Source of the DNA: Cryptomeria japonica
Lineage: Eukaryota; Streptophyta; Pinopsida; Cupressales; Cupressaceae
Reading direction: 5' to 3'
DNA length: 64,000 nucleotides
Assembly (NCBI RefSeq): GCF_030272615.1
Contig: NC_081413.1
Span: 143,442,476-143,506,475, forward strand
In this document: positions 32,931 to 44,400 of the stretch, in pieces
Layout of the letters: the number at the start of each line of letters is the position of its first letter
How positions within the stretch are numbered: the first letter of the stretch is position 1
The notes under the pieces: generated by a model
The model's input: the letters and a program-made list of their open reading frames with translations, nothing else
What the model was told of the DNA's origin: nothing
Database searches by the model: none
Translations under genes and position numbers: made by a program

Positions 32931-34860
32931 CCATTTTCATAAAATTTACAGTTTTCTTTAACCAAAATCTGCAAATTAAATTTAAGTTTAAAATAGCAGG
33001 TTTGCACTATGAAACCGCAGGTTCGCATTATCATTTACATAATTTTCCAAAATGTTGTTTTCGGACTAATATACTAGCTTGTATATTGGATGACTTAATT
33101 TCTTGCAAGTTTGCACTCTAAAATAGCGAGAACATGAAGTAGTAGGAATGCTTGAGCAAGTGGGAACATGCCCTAAACCAGCGGGAACACAACTTAAAAT
33201 TGCGGGTTCACACTGTGAAACTGTGGGTTCGCATTATCATTTACATAATTTTTTCAGAATGTTGTTTTAGTACTAACATGCTAACTTGTGTGTTTTTGGA
33301 TGAGATTTTGCTAACGTTTGTGTAGCAAATTGAGTGATGAGAAGACCCCGTGCTTTGAAAATATTAACAATTGGTTGCAGGACCGCTAAAGGGGTTTCAC
33401 GAAAACATTTTTTTCTTTATTGCTTTCATTTTTTCGTATTTGTGTATTTTCTTTAAACTAGGCACACTTCAATTCAACTAAGGAAATGGGCATGCTATAT
33501 CTTCTGAGTAATTAGGCACACTTCAATTCAAGTAAAGGAATGAACCTCATGTCTTTCTCTATTGGCACGCTTATGCGCATGTAGAGTGGTCCTACTGCTA
33601 ACACACACTATCCTCTCCCTCTGGCTCTCATGGTCGTAGGTGCAAGAGAAAAGTGTTAGTGACACTCATTTTTCCTTTTAGTAGCGAATCACCTCTTGGG
33701 GACCTTGACACCTCAAGGGAGTCTTTCAAAATAGGGGCATGTTGGGGATGGCATCTCTCCCAGTGTGACCTCGAGCAGTGTTTTTCTAGCCGCTATACAA
33801 ATACATGGTCAAACGGCTAAAGTGTTGAGTGAATTTGTCGTATGTGGAGGCTTTTCTCTACATCGATAAGCTTAATTAAATTCTTAAGTGGCTTGCTTCA
33901 AGAATCCATTGTTGGACTAGACCCGTCAGAAAATTACTACGAGCCAATTGTTCTTTAGTATCCAAAAATCTTTCTATGTGTTAACTCAAGTGTTGTGATA
34001 CACACATACCATGGAAACTCCTCATGTACCCCCCAATTCAAGATAGAAAATTTACTGGGAAGTGATTACTCAGGAATTCGAAGCTTTGCATGCCTGAGAA
34101 GTGTGTGTCGAGGTTGGAGCCAGTGCTATTAGGCTTCTATCTATCCGATTGGATGTGGTATTCTAGGCAAGGAGATTTAACACATACGATCATTTTACTA
34201 TCCATAGGGTTTTACTTAACTGGTTTTATCTGTTTTATGGTCATATCTTCATGCTTGATGTGTTTGGTGTCAAGTGTTTTGTCAAATATTAGTCTAGCAG
34301 GTTTGAAGTCAGTTCTAGCAGGTTTGCATCTTGTTCCAACAGGTTTGCAGTCTTATGTTAGTGGGAATTCTGCCAACTTTGAGCCAAAATTGACATACTT
34401 AGCGTATGCACTGTCATTTTCTCAACCAGCGGGTTTTCTCTTTGTTCTAGCGGGTTTGCATCTTGTTCTAGTAGGTTCACGTCTTTCTATTTTTTAAGTC
34501 ATGTTCTAGTGGGTTCACTTTTTATATTGTCTATTATGTTATTTCAGTGGATTGGCACCCTAAAATAGCGGGTTTGTGCTCTAAAATAATGAGTTTACAC
34601 CCTAAACAAGTGGGTTTGCATTTTTGGTGTCGTTATGTTGTCCAAGCATGTTTTAGTCTTGCCTATATTGTTTTAGAGGATTTGCATCTTGTTCTAGAAG
34701 GTTTGCATCTTGTTTTGGTGGGTTGGTGGCCTATTATAGTGAGTTAGCTTTTATCTTGTCACGATTTGTTAGTTGGTCTCGTTATGTTGTCGGATTTATG
34801 TTTCATTGATTTACACTTATGTTTCCCCAGCAGTTAGAGTCTATCTTTTGTGATCCCATT

Positions 34861-35280
34861 CTTAGACGTCATTGTATTGTTGTTATGTTGTCTATATTGC
34901 TTTATACATTTCTTGATCTATAGAGGGTTTACATCCATATTTTATGATTTTAGTCTTAGACGTCATTGTGATGTTGTTATGATGTCTGCATTATATTATA
35001 CATGTCTTGGTACTTTGCATCTATCTTTTATGACCTTAGTCTTAGACGTTGTTACGATGTTGTTATGTTGTCTACATTGCTTTAGACATTTCTTGATCTT
35101 TCAACAATTACAACTTATCTTTCGTTGTCTTGTCCTTAGAGGTCATAGCATTGTTGTTATGTTGTCTGCATTGTCTTAGAAACTGCTTGATCTACTAGCA
35201 TTCAGGATTTATCTTTTATGATCTGGGTCTTTCGATGTTGTTACGTTGTTGTTATGTTGTCTGAATTGTGGTAGAAATTT
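34861..35280 (+). repeat. Tandem repeat, 80-100-bp unit, about five copies
   Basis: The block CTTAGACGTCATTGT..TGTTGTTATGTTGTCT recurs near 34861, 34959, 35040, 35131 and 35227 with variable spacing. Confidence 0.75.
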
Positions 35281-35520
35281 TTGGATTATCGTAAATTGAT
35301 ATCTTTATCCGTGCGTTTCTCTAGTTCTAGATGTCCTTGGTCTAGGTGTTATGTTGGTCATGAGTCTCTAGATTCTTGTTTGATTAGTATCCTTCAGTTC
35401 TTGGCTTCGCATGATGTTAGGTCACTATGTCCCATTTGTGTCTAGATGTTATCGATTTTTTGTTAGATCGCTTTATGTCTCATATCTCCCAGCATTAGGA
35501 TTATCATCCATCATCATATC

Positions 35521-37068
35521 TTGTCTCCCAATTTGCATCATCATTTCCTTCTTCCTAAGTCAGAGGTTGAACATCAAATATCCAAAATTAAACATTATAT
35601 TTCATCTTTTGTCCAACTTCTTCAAATTCAGTCCCCATCTCATCTTAGCCTTTGGTCTATCACCCTTTTTCATCGTTTCTCTCCAAATCAACTACTAATC
35701 ATCATGTTGCAATTCTATTATGTTGAGTCTAGTCATCCTTCATTTTCTTTCACTTCACCCTACGTCGATGATGATGATGGTATGGTTGATCAACCAAATG
35801 ATACATATATCCAAGTCATCTCTCAATCCTACTATGATGAGTATGCTCATTCCTCATTTTCTTTCACTTCAACCTATGTTAATGATGACAAGGGTATGGT
35901 TGATCAACCCGATGAGATAGATCCCCAGGTCACGTCGCAATCTTATCTCACTTCTCCATCCAGTCCTAATCTCCCATCTTATCTCACTTCCCCATCCAGT
36001 TCTAATCTCCCATCCTATCTCAATTCTAGATCTCATTCTAATCTCCCATCTTATCTCACTTCTCCATCTAGTTCTAATCTTCCATCCTATCTCGATTTTC
36101 CATCCAGTTCTAGTCCTCCATCTTATATAAATTCTCCATACAATTCTAATCTTCCATCCTCCAAACACACCATTGCATCTCCCCATCATTCCTCCAAAGC
36201 ATTTATCATCATTCCCTCTCCTCCATCATATAAAGCTAAAACAACCATCCATTTGCCTCCATCCTCAAAATCCATTTTGGGTCCCTATATCCCAAAATCT
36301 ACCTTCATATATCCCCCAAATGCTAAATCCATTTTGGGCCCTTATATCTCAAAATCCCATCCTCCATCTTTTCCTACTCATCCCTCCATACACAATTCCA
36401 CTATCTCCATCACCCATCATAAGCATCCTATTCCTTTCATTCCTAATCAAGATCAACAAAGGCACATGTCCTTACATTCCATCCAACATCCTACCTCCAT
36501 CACTCCATCCATAATTCCTCCATGTCCTACACCTTTGCACATTCCTCCCAAAGCTACTAGCATGAATTTGGATGCCAAATCAAAAATGTGTAAAGCTAAA
36601 CATTCACATCAATATAAAGAGGACCATGTGCACTCAAAAAGGCATGATCCAACAAAGCAAAAACTCCTACAAAAATGCATTGAATACCAAAGGCCACAAA
36701 GGCCCACCAAAGCAAAAGCAAAAATAATGTGGATCCCAAAGCAAAAAGAAGCAATGCATCCAAAGGAAAAATCTCTAATAGCATCCAAAGTTGCTATTCC
36801 ACAAGCTATACATCCTTCTCCTCCATCTCCTAAATCTATTTTGGGTCCCTATGTCCCAAAACTACCTATCGCAATTCCTCCATCATATTCACATGCTACA
36901 TCCATCTATCCTCTGCTCATCCCACATTCTCTGCAAGTACATGTGTCAATGTTGGGCCTGACAACATCCCCCCATCACACTCACTTTCCCTCCTTCCATC
37001 AAAACACTTGTCACTACCACATCCTTTACATTCCCCATCAAAACCATCTAATCCAAGCCTTTGCATAA
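35521..37068 (+). CDS. G1 Pro/Ser-rich ORF, function unknown
   Basis: An open frame of 515 codons; the first ATG is at 35704, leaving 455 codons, and I prefer that start. It is rich in Ser, Pro, His and Tyr. It contains about seven 12-residue repeats of the SYLTSPSSSNLP type (35944-36160), three copies of KSILGPYxxK (near 36270, 36330 and 36830) and a Lys/His-rich basic region at about 36580-36790. No enzyme, knuckle or transmembrane motif is visible. It is the only long frame in G1, in the place where a gag-like ORF could be. It may be a structural or nucleic-acid-binding protein, or simply a stop-free repeat region. It superficially resembles a cell-wall Pro-rich protein but lacks a signal peptide. 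Confidence 0.45.
   Translation: MSPNLHHHFLLPKSEVEHQISKIKHYISSFVQLLQIQSPSHLSLWSITLFHRFSPNQLLIIMLQFYYVESSHPSFSFTSPYVDDDDGMVDQPNDTYIQVISQSYYDEYAHSSFSFTSTYVNDDKGMVDQPDEIDPQVTSQSYLTSPSSPNLPSYLTSPSSSNLPSYLNSRSHSNLPSYLTSPSSSNLPSYLDFPSSSSPPSYINSPYNSNLPSSKHTIASPHHSSKAFIIIPSPPSYKAKTTIHLPPSSKSILGPYIPKSTFIYPPNAKSILGPYISKSHPPSFPTHPSIHNSTISITHHKHPIPFIPNQDQQRHMSLHSIQHPTSITPSIIPPCPTPLHIPPKATSMNLDAKSKMCKAKHSHQYKEDHVHSKRHDPTKQKLLQKCIEYQRPQRPTKAKAKIMWIPKQKEAMHPKEKSLIASKVAIPQAIHPSPPSPKSILGPYVPKLPIAIPPSYSHATSIYPLLIPHSLQVHVSMLGLTTSPHHTHFPSFHQNTCHYHILYIPHQNHLIQAFA
35944..36160 (+). repeat. 36-bp tandem repeat inside the Pro/Ser-rich ORF
   Basis: About seven copies of a 36-base unit built on ATCTCACTTCTCCATCCAG, with unit length divisible by three so the frame stays open. 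Confidence 0.85.
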
Positions 37069-39814
37069 TTCCACTCCTTCTTAATAAAGTACCAACACCC
37101 AATGATCACTCCAAATGGGCTCCTACTACCTTGATATGAAACTTGATGCTTGAGTCCTCCATCCATCTCCCTTATCACCTATCCTCCAAATCCATTTTTT
37201 CCTCATCTATCTCCATCCATATATTTCCTCCCAAAAATCAGAAAATTTATAAAAAAAAGAAAAAATAAATAAAGAGAAAAATTCGTCCACTGGTGAAAAC
37301 TTGGCAAACAGGTGCCTTGGACAAGTACCATGATGAAAACCTGGCAAATAGGCATCATGCGTAATTCCCCTCATCCTTTTGCTCTCCATGCTTGAGAGAA
37401 ATTTTTGCTGGACATCTAGCCATTTCCCCCTCTGTTTCCATCTACCTATCATACCCATTGTATCTTATCTAGTTAGCTTCCTTCATCCTCCCTTGGATCT
37501 TGATTAAAGAAAAAGAAAAGGCCACTGTACATATGCATGCTATGTACACCTCTTGGCCTCCCTTCCATGTAATCCTTTTTCATTCCTTCATAGTCCTTAT
37601 CTACTCATCACCCTATCTTCCATTTGTTTCCCTCAAGCTCCCAATTCCTCCTATCCAATCATCCACCAATCCTTATCTCCTAGTTCCTCCTATCCAGTCA
37701 TCCTCCAATCCTTGGATCTCCTAGTTCTTCCACCCCTTCATCCATAATTGGATCCTCTTCCAATCCTCTTTTATCCCCATCTACCTTAATCCATGCCTCC
37801 TTCATCCTTTCATTTCTTAGCCGAATCCCCAATGCTTCCTAGCCTTCAACCTTTCATTCCTCCCATCCTATCTTTCCATCGCCTCTTTCATCTTCTCCTT
37901 GGCATCTTGCCCTAGGTTACCCCTCGCACGGTCTAGTGTCCTCCATCCCCCTTCCTTTAGGTGGCAAGAGCACAATCCCGCCATAGTAGGAACGCTCTCC
38001 CACATCCCTCTTCTAGGCGGGAAAGCGTTCCCGCCCCGACGGGATCACTCTCATCACCTCCCCTTCTGGTGGTGGGAACGCGATCCCGCGCCTAGCAAGA
38101 ATGCTATCTCACCGCCCTTCCGGTAGCAAGAACGCATTCCTTCCCAATGGGATCACTATCTTGTTGCCCTTCCGGTGGCAAGAACATGATCCCACTATGG
38201 TGGGATCTCTATCCCACCGCCCTTTCGGTGGCAGGAACGTTATCCCACCCCCATGTCTCTTCCCCCATTTTTCCTCCATTTTTTGCATTGAGTGTCAAGT
38301 TTTTATTTTTCTTTATTCTTCTGGTTGGCCAACGGAAAAATAATACCCAATGCCTTTTTCAAATGATAAGTCTTTTTTGGCCTCACGGGGCACTGCCCCC
38401 AAACCCCCATCAAAAAATATGGGGAGAAACAGCACCGATAGAAGTAGGGAAACCTGAACCTTCGAGTCTAATTAGACTCCACATAACAACACCTCTTTCA
38501 CTCATCCTTTGAATTGATTCATCTGCCTCTCAATTCCCCTTCGCATTCCAATCTTATCCATTCTTCTAAATTTTACAATCAATCCTATCTAATCAAATCC
38601 TCCAATCATCATCATCGGGTTTCTTCCAGTCACTCCTATCTAATCGAATCCTTCAATCATCATCATCATCAATTTTCTTCCAATCACTCCTATCTAATTG
38701 AATCTTCCAATCACTCCTCTCTCTTCAATTAATCCGGCCAATCATCAATCTATCATGGCTTTCCGTCTTGATTGGGGCAACCTCATGCCTGTGCCGACGT
38801 CTTCTTCCATCATCCATATCTCTTATACATCTTGTATATAGGTGTCATTGTACATAGGATTTCATCAGTCCTATCCTTCAAGATCATATCCTATCAGCTA
38901 GTTCTTCAACAATCATCCTAGAGCATCTTTGTAATCAATATCCTATCAGGTACCTTTTGTCGTCCCATCATCAATCTCTTATCTTTCTCTTGTTCTGAGA
39001 TGTATCCTTCTCACCAAAACCCATCATTAGTCTAGGCAAGATGTATCCTTCCTCAAGCCAGAAATATTTGGAATGTATCCTTCCCAAGGAAATCAAATCT
39101 GTTATCCTTTTGACAAAAGACATCTGAGACACTCGTGTTGGCTTTAATTATTTTTTTATCTTTTTAAGCTCCTGAGGGCCCGGTTTCCTCATGGTCACCA
39201 TGATCTTTTATATCATGGTGTGCTAGGAATAACAAGTCTTGGGATGTGATCTTGTTGTTTTTGGTTTTTTCCTGGCATGTCTTTTTGGTGTATCCCTTTG
39301 TTGTTCCCTCATGAGGTCTTTGACATCTCATGTTACACTGGAGCACATCTTCTTCTTGGGGTTCTTCTAGCATTGTTGCCTCTAGGGTCTCTGTAACTCT
39401 ATGTGTTACTAGATTAGCCTTTGTGTCTATTTATATGTGTTAGTCCATGCATTGCCTGCAAAATTCCACCCTGGTTCCTTATACCTTGGTGACTCACGGA
39501 CAATGCTAAATCAAAATAAATACTCTACATTGTGTCCATTTTTGCGGGTGCTCAATCTCCATGATCATTTCATCCATATCATTCACTACATTTGTATTTT
39601 TCTCCCCTTCTGCTTCTTTCCTTCTATCTTGTCTGTTGGGGAAACGTTTCTTTCGAGACACCACCCGGTTCCTTTTTCCCCGTGCACCCTTTCAAGGGGG
39701 CATCCCTTACTATTCCTTCGTCAGGCCTGGGGAATTTTTTGCTTCCTCGCTCTCAGGTGTTTTATTTTTCTTCGCACTAATGCTATTTTAGTGTTGACAT
39801 GAAGAGGGGCAAAA
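37069..39814 (+). other. G1 interior 3' part, noncoding
   Basis: Pyrimidine-rich (TCCTTCATCC, ATCCTCC words) with no recognised gene. It contains a GC-rich minisatellite (37960-38250) and a run of ATCATCATC/AATCCTATCTAATC words (38520-38740). It ends in the polypurine tract GAAGAGGGGCAAAA at 39801-39814, directly before the 3' LTR. Confidence 0.6.
37960..38250 (+). repeat. GC-rich minisatellite with near-palindromic units
   Basis: About six units of 50-60 bp on the theme CCGGTGGCAAGAACGNGATCCC..GGTGGGATCNCTATCCCACCGCCCTT. Many halves are inverted with respect to each other (GCGGGA/TCCCGC), so each unit could fold into a hairpin. Confidence 0.75.
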
Positions 39815-40275
39815 TGTAGACACCTAAATTCGGTTAATTAATTTAATCAAATTCAAATCCTTGTCTTCTAATTAATTAATCTAATTAATTAATTACCTAT
39901 CCTATTCCTCCTAATTAATTAACCTAGTTAATTAATCCCCTTTTTTCCATCCCATTTGATTAATTACCTTTAATTAATTAAAAGACCCTTTTCCCAAAAC
40001 CCCCATGGATTAATTAATTAGACTCAAATCCTATTTGAGCACATGGCTTCTAAATTTTAACCACTTTCTTCCAAGCCTCCCCCCCAATCCTATCCTAACC
40101 AACCCTATCCTTCCAATCCTATCCTTCCAACCCTATCCTATCCTAGTCATCCTATCCTAACCAACCTTATCCTATCCCTTCTAACCTCCCACACATGTGT
40201 GCACATTCTAACCAATTTTCCCCATTTTGAGGAAAATATCATATTTTGGGTGGCCTTGTCCAAAATAAACATGTC
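39815..40275 (+). repeat. G1 3' LTR, first part
   Basis: Starts TGTAGACACCTAAATT right after the polypurine tract and matches 9698-10173. It stops at ACATGT, where C3 sequence begins. Relative to the 5' LTR about 90 bp (10174-10262) is missing at this junction. Confidence 0.85.
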
Positions 40276-41412
40276 TTATCGACAAAAGAGACTATCTATT
40301 GGACACTTCTGGCATGTTTGAATCTATGGAATATGATTGGTTACATGTGGTACATGCTTTTGGAGCATGTCTTGGTCAGAAGGTATTGACTTGGTAATCA
40401 GATGCTATCATACACTCTGGTAAACCCTTACTGGCATTGGTTTAAGGTTTAACCGGTAGAGCTTTCACTGAGGAATCTTGACATGATGCATAAGTGGTGT
40501 TGGTACAGCTTCTAGATGGATTTCAGGATGTTGAAGATGTTCTTTGATCGTGCTTCAACTGCTTGAAGACATTGCTTTGGCGTGGTGGACCCAGAATAGG
40601 TCTGGTACCTATCTAGGTTATGGACCGGTATCATGTTAACGTGTACTCTACACGTTACCAGGATGTTTCGAGATGTTTTATGGATTGGTTATTGTTGTTT
40701 TGGTCTTAAGCCAACATAGCATATCATTGTAATATGGATTTATGCATTGATCATATTGTAATATATTTTAGGTGGCCGACCTAATTGGTTTAGGCCTTAG
40801 GGTTAGTATAAAATGATGTAAGATCTCATTGTAGATCATGGTATGGGAATGGAATAAGTATCATGGTCTTGGAATGCAATATCATATGCGAAGGAGATTT
40901 GGTCAATCATAGGTGATCGAATTGGGATTAAAGAAGAGGTCAAAGGCCTTCGGTATTGAGCTTAACTGGGACTGTAATCAGGCATGGTAGATGCTATCTC
41001 TAGTAGTTCACTCTATTGGATTGTTGCCCATTTATCTTGAGATGGTTGTAGCCTCTCTGTAGTCAGTGAGACTCTTTTCTAATGAGCAATATGCTCTAGG
41101 TAGTGTGCCTTCTTGCATGTGTAGGCCCCTCATTGTAACACATACTTTCTGCAAAAGTATCATTTGACTGTGGGTAGGCTTCCCACCGTGGTTTTTCCCT
41201 TTTTGGGTTTTCCACATACAAATCATGGTGTTATGTGGTATGGTTTCTTTGCATTGATTATCTGTTTAATTGTTAAGTTGTATTGTTTACTGGAATCTAT
41301 TTTTGCCCTACTGGTACTTAATCTAGTTTAAGGTAAATAAGTGGATTAAATGATATAATCTGTTAACAACTGATTCACCCCCCCTCTCATTTGTTCACCG
41401 GTTATCCTAACA
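40276..41412 (+). repeat. C3 5' LTR, truncated at its start
   Basis: Begins at TTATCGACAAAAGAG, corresponding to position 46130 in the 3' LTR, and then aligns to the end CCTAACA. The shared copia tail GATTCACCCCCCC is present. Confidence 0.9.
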
Positions 41413-41414
41413 AT

Positions 41415-41426
41415 TGGTATCAAATC
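41415..41426 (+). other. C3 primer-binding site, mutated
   Basis: TGGTATCAAATC lies two bases after the LTR. It differs from the tRNA-Met site TGGTATCAGAGC at two positions, both G to A or T, probably decay after insertion. Confidence 0.85.
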
Positions 41427-41470
41427 TTTGGTCCTCTTTTGCAGAAGCTTAACCGCTTGAGGTAGATCCT

Positions 41471-44400
41471 ATGGCAGCTAACACTTCAAATCCACCGGCA
41501 ACTATTTTCAGAAGAGAAATCCCTAAGGTTGATGGAACAAATTATGGGATATGGAAAATTAGAAAGGAGACTCATCTTAGATGTCTTGGAAAGGATATTT
41601 GGGAGATCACTAAGAAAGGATACACACCTTATGATCTGGCATCTGGCAATCCTGCTCCTGCAGACTTGGACAAGAATATTGAAAATGATTGCAGAGCTAG
41701 AGAAGCCCTCTTGTGTGCACTTACTGATCAGCTAATCATGTGATTGACTGATAAATCATTGGCAAAGGTTATGTGGGATAAATTGAAAACTCTGAATGAA
41801 GGTGATCCTACTATCAAAATTGCTAAACTTGATGGTTACTGGGTAAGATATGAAAACTTGAAGATGGAAGTTAATGAAAGAATTGATGTGTTTATGGAAA
41901 GAGTAAATGAGATTGTTATGGGAATTCACTATTGTGGAGGATTTCTGAGTGAAGATGAAATAGTTTCCAAAGTCTTGAGAGCCCTTCCATCGGCTTACAA
42001 GATGAAGGCAACTGCAATTAATAAGTTGAGAATAATGGAAAACTCTTCAGTTAATAGAGACATTCTGATTGGGAAATTATATGCTTTTGAGCTTGAAGAA
42101 TTTGGATCTTCTTGAGCTATAAAGTCTAAACTAGCTTTTCATGCATCATCATCATCATCTATCGGCAAAATTGATTGGAAAGACCTATATACAAAAGAAT
42201 TGGAATACATGAGGAAAGAAGATGAAGAATTTGAGCAACTTGAAGCCTTATTTGCTAGAAGAGTACCTAAAGGTCCGATAGGAAGTAAGTATGAAGGAAA
42301 AGCACCTTTTAAATGTTTTTCATGTAATAAGATTGGTCATTTTGCATCTAGATGTCATGAAAGGAATGCAAGGTTTGAGGAAAGAGTTAAGAAATCATTT
42401 AAGCCTAACTAGAACAGATATAAATTCAAGAAAAGTAAACAATGTTACATAGAGGATGAGGAAGGAGTAATTGATGACTCTGGAGATGAACCAGCAGAAG
42501 ACTCTACTAGTGGATCCAGCAATGGAAAGGAATGGGTTTTCTATGCTTTAAAAGAAGATGAACCGGAACCGGCTATCAAAAATGAAGAAAAGGCCTTGGT
42601 AGCAAAAGTTGAAGGTAAGGATGAATGGGTAATTGATATTGGATGCTCACATCATATAGCTGGTGATAAAGGAAAAATTTTGTCCCTGCAAGAATACAAT
42701 GGCGGTCGAGTTAGATTTGGAGATGACAAAGCATGTATGATCAGAGGTAGAGGTATTATTTCTTTGGATGGCAAGAATAACACTGATAATGTCTATTATG
42801 TAGAAGGTTTAAAGAATAATCTTTTGAGTGTTGGTCAATTGGTGGACAAGGCTTTCCAACTTCAGTTTAAAGATAGAAAATGCAAAATCATTAACAAGAT
42901 TGGTTTGGAGATTGCAACCGGTATTCAAACTGGAGGTAATATCTTTCACTTGAACATTGGTAATAAGACATGTTTGATTGCTCATATTGATGAGAGTTGG
43001 TTATGGCATAAGAGGTTGTGTCATGTTAATTTTAATTATTTTGTTGAGATCAATTCAACTAAGGCGGTTAGAGATATACCTAAAATTATGAAGCCTCATA
43101 ATCCAATATGTAAGGAATGTCAATTGGGAAAGCAAGTTATAACTTCTTTTAACATAATACATGATAAATCTAATGATGTACTTGATTTGATACACACTTA
43201 CTTATGTGGTCTAGCAGGGACTAGAAGCTTTCAAGGTGATAGGTATTTCATGTTGATTATTGATGATTATTCTAGGATGATGTGGGTGACTTTTCTAAGG
43301 GAGAAGTCTGAAGCCTTTGATAAATTCAAGATCTTTAAAGCAAAGGTTGAAACAAAAACTCGATTGAAAATCAAATCTCTAAGATCAGATCATGGCGGTG
43401 AGTTCACTTCTCATGAATTTAACAGTTATTGTGGGACAAATGGAATCATGAGACAGTTATCTGCACCTCGGACTCCTCAGCAGAATGGAGTGGTGGAAAG
43501 AAAGAACAGAACCATTTTGGATGCAACAAGATCTATGATGATGGAAGCCAAGTTGCCTCATATCTACTAGAGAGTAGTGAGTACAGCAGTCTACACATTC
43601 AACAGAGTTCACATCAAAGGTGAAACCAATAAGACCCCTTATGAATTATGGTTTGGACATACACCTACTGTTAAATATTTTAGAATTTTTGGAAGTAAAT
43701 GCTATATCAAAAGAGATGATTCAATTGGAAAGTTTGATCCTAGATGTGATGAAGGGATATTTTTTGGTTATTCAATTCAAAGAAAAACATATAGATGTTA
43801 TAAAAAAAGATTGCAAAAAATTGTGGAGAGTGTTAATGTGAAAGTGGATGAGCAGTACAAAAATCAATCTATATCATATGACAGGGAACCGACAGTGAAA
43901 ATGATCATAATTGAACCAACAATGTCTCAACCGATACAGGAAACTGAGATAGTTACACCAGAACAATCAGAAAATTCAACTGTGACTAATGATCAGAGCA
44001 GTGAACCTGAAGTTCAGAAGACACCAAGGTATGTAAGATTAAATCATTCTGAAGATCAAATCATTGGAGATAGGAACAAGGGAATTATGACAAGAAGAAG
44101 AATGGCAAATGAAGAGGTATGTCTTATTTCTCAAGTTGAACCAACAACTGTTATTGAAGCTTGTAAGTATAAACATTGGTTAAAGGTTATGGAAGATGAA
44201 TTAGATCAGATAGAGAAGAATGAAACTTGGACTTTAGTTCCCTAGCCTAAAAATAAGAATATTATTGGAACTAAATGGGTTTTTAGGAATAAACTGAATT
44301 AGGATGGTCAACTTGTAAGAAACAAGGCTAGAATGGTTTGTAAAGGATATTCTCAAATGGAAGGAATTGATTATGGTGAGACATTTGTACCTATAGCTAG

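Larger units (their letters stand above)
32854..35520 (+). other. G1 interior, noncoding and repeat-rich
   Basis: No convincing gene. A stretch at 33540-33770 has normal complexity. Degenerate AGCGGGTTTGCA-type words fill 32871-33240 and 34290-34640. A tandem array follows at 34861-35280. Frames such as 34090-34497 are made of these repeats and are not called. Confidence 0.6.

Noticed and set aside
34090-34497. 135-codon frame with hydrophobic stretches, membrane-protein-like
   Set aside because: The second half is made of degenerate AGCAGGTTTGCA repeats; T-rich DNA yields Leu/Phe-rich products. No signal or family seen.
35521-37068. Host cell-wall Pro-rich or extensin-like gene
   Set aside because: No signal peptide, no SPPPP-type motifs, and it lies inside G1 between its leader and its polypurine tract.
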